A stretch of 14,362 bases of DNA from Actinomycetota bacterium (lineage in GTDB: Bacteria > Actinomycetota > Acidimicrobiia > Acidimicrobiales > CADCSY01): assembly GCA_016178435.1 (NCBI GenBank), contig JACOTK010000127.1, positions 1-14,362 on the forward strand. Direction: 5' to 3'. Position 1 is the stretch's first letter. Each line of letters begins with the position of its first letter. Under the pieces are notes generated by a model, which saw only the letters and a list, made by a program, of their open reading frames with translations, was not told where the DNA came from and searched no databases. Both the position numbers and the translations under genes were made by a program. This document shows, in pieces, positions 12,939-14,362 of the stretch.

Positions 12939-14362
12939 GTGCCCGTGCCCGTGGAAGTCGCCCACCCTGCCCCCATCGAGTTGGGCGGCACGTGGCAAGC
13001 CGTCGAGGCGAACGAGGAGTTGCGTCGCAGCTTCGCCACCCGTGAGCTCGACGAGCGCGACTGGGAGACCCTCGATGTTCCCGGTCACTGGCGCTCGGCG
13101 TCCGCCTTTGCCGACAGCGACGGTCCCGTGCTCCACCGACGCCATTTCGAGACGACCAATCCGGACGCCGGCGACGCGCCAAGACGCTCATGGCTGGTCC
13201 TCGACGGCCTCTTCTACCAGGGCGACGTCTGGCTCGACGGCGCCTACCTCGGCGACACCGAGGGCTACTTCGTGCGCCACTCGTTCGAGGTCACCGACGC
13301 GCTGAGGGCAGGCACCGACCACGTCCTGGCGATCGAGGTCACCTGTGCCCCGCAGACCAACCGGGCGTCGAAGCGCAACATCACGGGCATCTTCCAGCAC
13401 TCGGAGTATCTCGACCCCGATTGGAACCCGGGCGGCATCTGGCGTCCGGTTCGCATCGAGCACACCGGTCCGGTCCGGGCACGGGGACTGCGAGCCCTGT
13501 GCACCCAGGCTGACGCCCGCCGGGCAACCGTGACCCTCAGGGCCGAGCTCGACAGTGAGATTGCCCGCCATGTCACCCTGCGCACCACCCTCGCAGGCGT
13601 TGACGATGTCGCCGAACGCCCCCTCGCCGCGGGCAGCAACTTCGTCACCTGGACGGTCACGGTTCCCGACCCGGAGCTCTGGTGGCCCCACGCCCTCGGC
13701 GACCAGCCCTGTCACGACCTGGTGGTCGAGGTCATCGTCGACGGAGCTCCGAGCCATCAACTCACGCGGCGTATCGGCCTGCGCTCGCTGACCTGGAAGC
13801 AATGGACCCTGCGGGTCAACGGCGAGCGGCTCTTCCTCAAGGGCACCAACCTCGGCCCCACCCGAATGGCTCTCGGCGAGGCCACGGTCGAGGAGATCAC
13901 CCGTGACGTCGAGCTGGCCAAGGACGCCGGCCTGGACCTGCTTCGGGTGCACGGCCACATCGCCCGACCCGAGCTCTACGAGGCCGCCGACCGGGCGGGC
14001 ATGCTCGTCTGGCAGGACCTGCCCCTGCATCGCGGCCACGCCCGCGGCATCCGCCACCAGGCCGGCCGACAGGCCATCGCCGCCGTGGACCAACTCGGCC
14101 ACCATCCTTCGATCGCCCTGTGGTGCGGGCACAACGAGCCCTTCGCAATCGAGGACGAACCGGGCGCATCGCCCTTCAACGGGCCCGACGCAGCCAGGCA
14201 CAAGCTTCGCCTTGCTGCTGCCCAGCAACTTCCGACCTGGAATCGGAGCATTCTCGATCGAACGATCAAGCGTGCGCTCGAGAAGGCAGACCCCACCCGG
14301 CCGGTGGTCGCGCACTCGGGGGTGTTGCCCCATCCCGGTTCGGGCGGCACCGACACCCACAG
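12939..14362 (+). CDS. Glycoside hydrolase family 2 protein (beta-mannosidase/beta-galactosidase-like), 3' end outside window
   Basis: The frame stays open for 474 codons to the window edge. The N-terminal jelly-roll sugar-binding domain (about 12-175) has LGGTWQ, VPGHW (47-51), LDGLFYQGDVWLDGAYLG (88-105) and WNPGGIWRPVRIE (162-174). An immunoglobulin-like domain (about 178-282) ends with ELWWPHALG. The TIM barrel begins with NGERLFLKGTNLGPTR (294-309), continues through LRVHGH and VWQDLPL, and reaches the HHPSIALWCGHNEP motif. Glu400 of that motif is the expected acid/base. The nucleophile Glu lies beyond the window. There is no signal peptide, so it should act on oligosaccharides or glycosides in the cytoplasm. 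GTG 12939 is chosen from the TAGCCT box; in-frame GTG codons at 12945 and 12951 are alternatives. The family is confident; the sugar specificity is not. Confidence 0.92.
   Translation, partial: MPVPVEVAHPAPIELGGTWQAVEANEELRRSFATRELDERDWETLDVPGHWRSASAFADSDGPVLHRRHFETTNPDAGDAPRRSWLVLDGLFYQGDVWLDGAYLGDTEGYFVRHSFEVTDALRAGTDHVLAIEVTCAPQTNRASKRNITGIFQHSEYLDPDWNPGGIWRPVRIEHTGPVRARGLRALCTQADARRATVTLRAELDSEIARHVTLRTTLAGVDDVAERPLAAGSNFVTWTVTVPDPELWWPHALGDQPCHDLVVEVIVDGAPSHQLTRRIGLRSLTWKQWTLRVNGERLFLKGTNLGPTRMALGEATVEEITRDVELAKDAGLDLLRVHGHIARPELYEAADRAGMLVWQDLPLHRGHARGIRHQAGRQAIAAVDQLGHHPSIALWCGHNEPFAIEDEPGASPFNGPDAARHKLRLAAAQQLPTWNRSILDRTIKRALEKADPTRPVVAHSGVLPHPGSGGTDTH

Noticed and set aside
11712..13145. 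Long open minus-strand frame opposite the reductase and GH2 genes
   Set aside because: It is antisense to two genes with convincing motifs and shows no domain of its own.
14250..14270. GATCGAACGATC palindrome as an operator
   Set aside because: It lies deep in the GH2 coding sequence and encodes an ordinary stretch; it is probably chance.
13188..14360. Open minus-strand frame opposite the GH2 gene
   Set aside because: The plus-strand frame carries the complete series of GH2 motifs; this one carries none.

Overview
The window looks like chromosomal DNA of a high-GC actinobacterium. The firmest marker is the 5' part of a WhiB-family gene, a family essentially confined to Actinobacteria and their phages, at the left edge. 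Several genes have a TAnnnT box 6-7 bases before a purine-TG start codon (leaderless transcription), which fits that phylum. I cannot fix the lineage further; Acidimicrobiia is a guess from the overall gene content. There is no tRNA, rRNA, CRISPR array, transposase, integrase or phage gene, and base composition looks even apart from one AT-rich element at 258-284.

Layout. (1) 1-974: a partial whiB-like gene on the minus strand diverges from an 18-codon ORF that overlaps, by ATGA, the start of a predicted lipoprotein with a Cna-B-like domain. The AT-rich double palindrome lies between them. (2) 1045-7626: a VWA-domain protein and a MoxR-type AAA+ ATPase, both minus strand, are separated by three genes: an aldehyde dehydrogenase (+), a short DUF2236/MpaB-type oxygenase (-) and a DUF779 protein (+). 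(3) 7643-11711, all minus: a thiolase-like protein without catalytic cysteines, an amidohydrolase, and a uracil-DNA-glycosylase-superfamily protein whose stop lies five bases before the amidohydrolase start. (4) 11877-14362, plus strand: a ketopantoate-reductase-family protein, then a glycoside hydrolase family 2 gene that runs off the right edge.

How the genes may work together. MoxR ATPases with VWA partners generally act as chaperones that mature metal- or cofactor-dependent enzymes. Here that pair brackets an oxygenase of a family known to cleave C=C bonds to carbonyls, an aldehyde dehydrogenase that could oxidise the aldehydes produced, and a DUF779 protein, a family I remember as frequently next to aldehyde dehydrogenases. 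One maturation-plus-aldehyde-disposal module is a reasonable hypothesis, not a demonstrated system. The uracil-DNA-glycosylase-like gene and the amidohydrolase are probably translationally coupled.

Two patterns run across genes. Leaderless-type promoters recur before the VWA, DUF779, MoxR and GH2 genes, and less clearly the ketopantoate-reductase gene. Short perfect or near-perfect tandem duplications sit at the 5' ends of successive genes between about 9.1 and 12.95 kb. All family assignments come from reading the translations; no database search was run.
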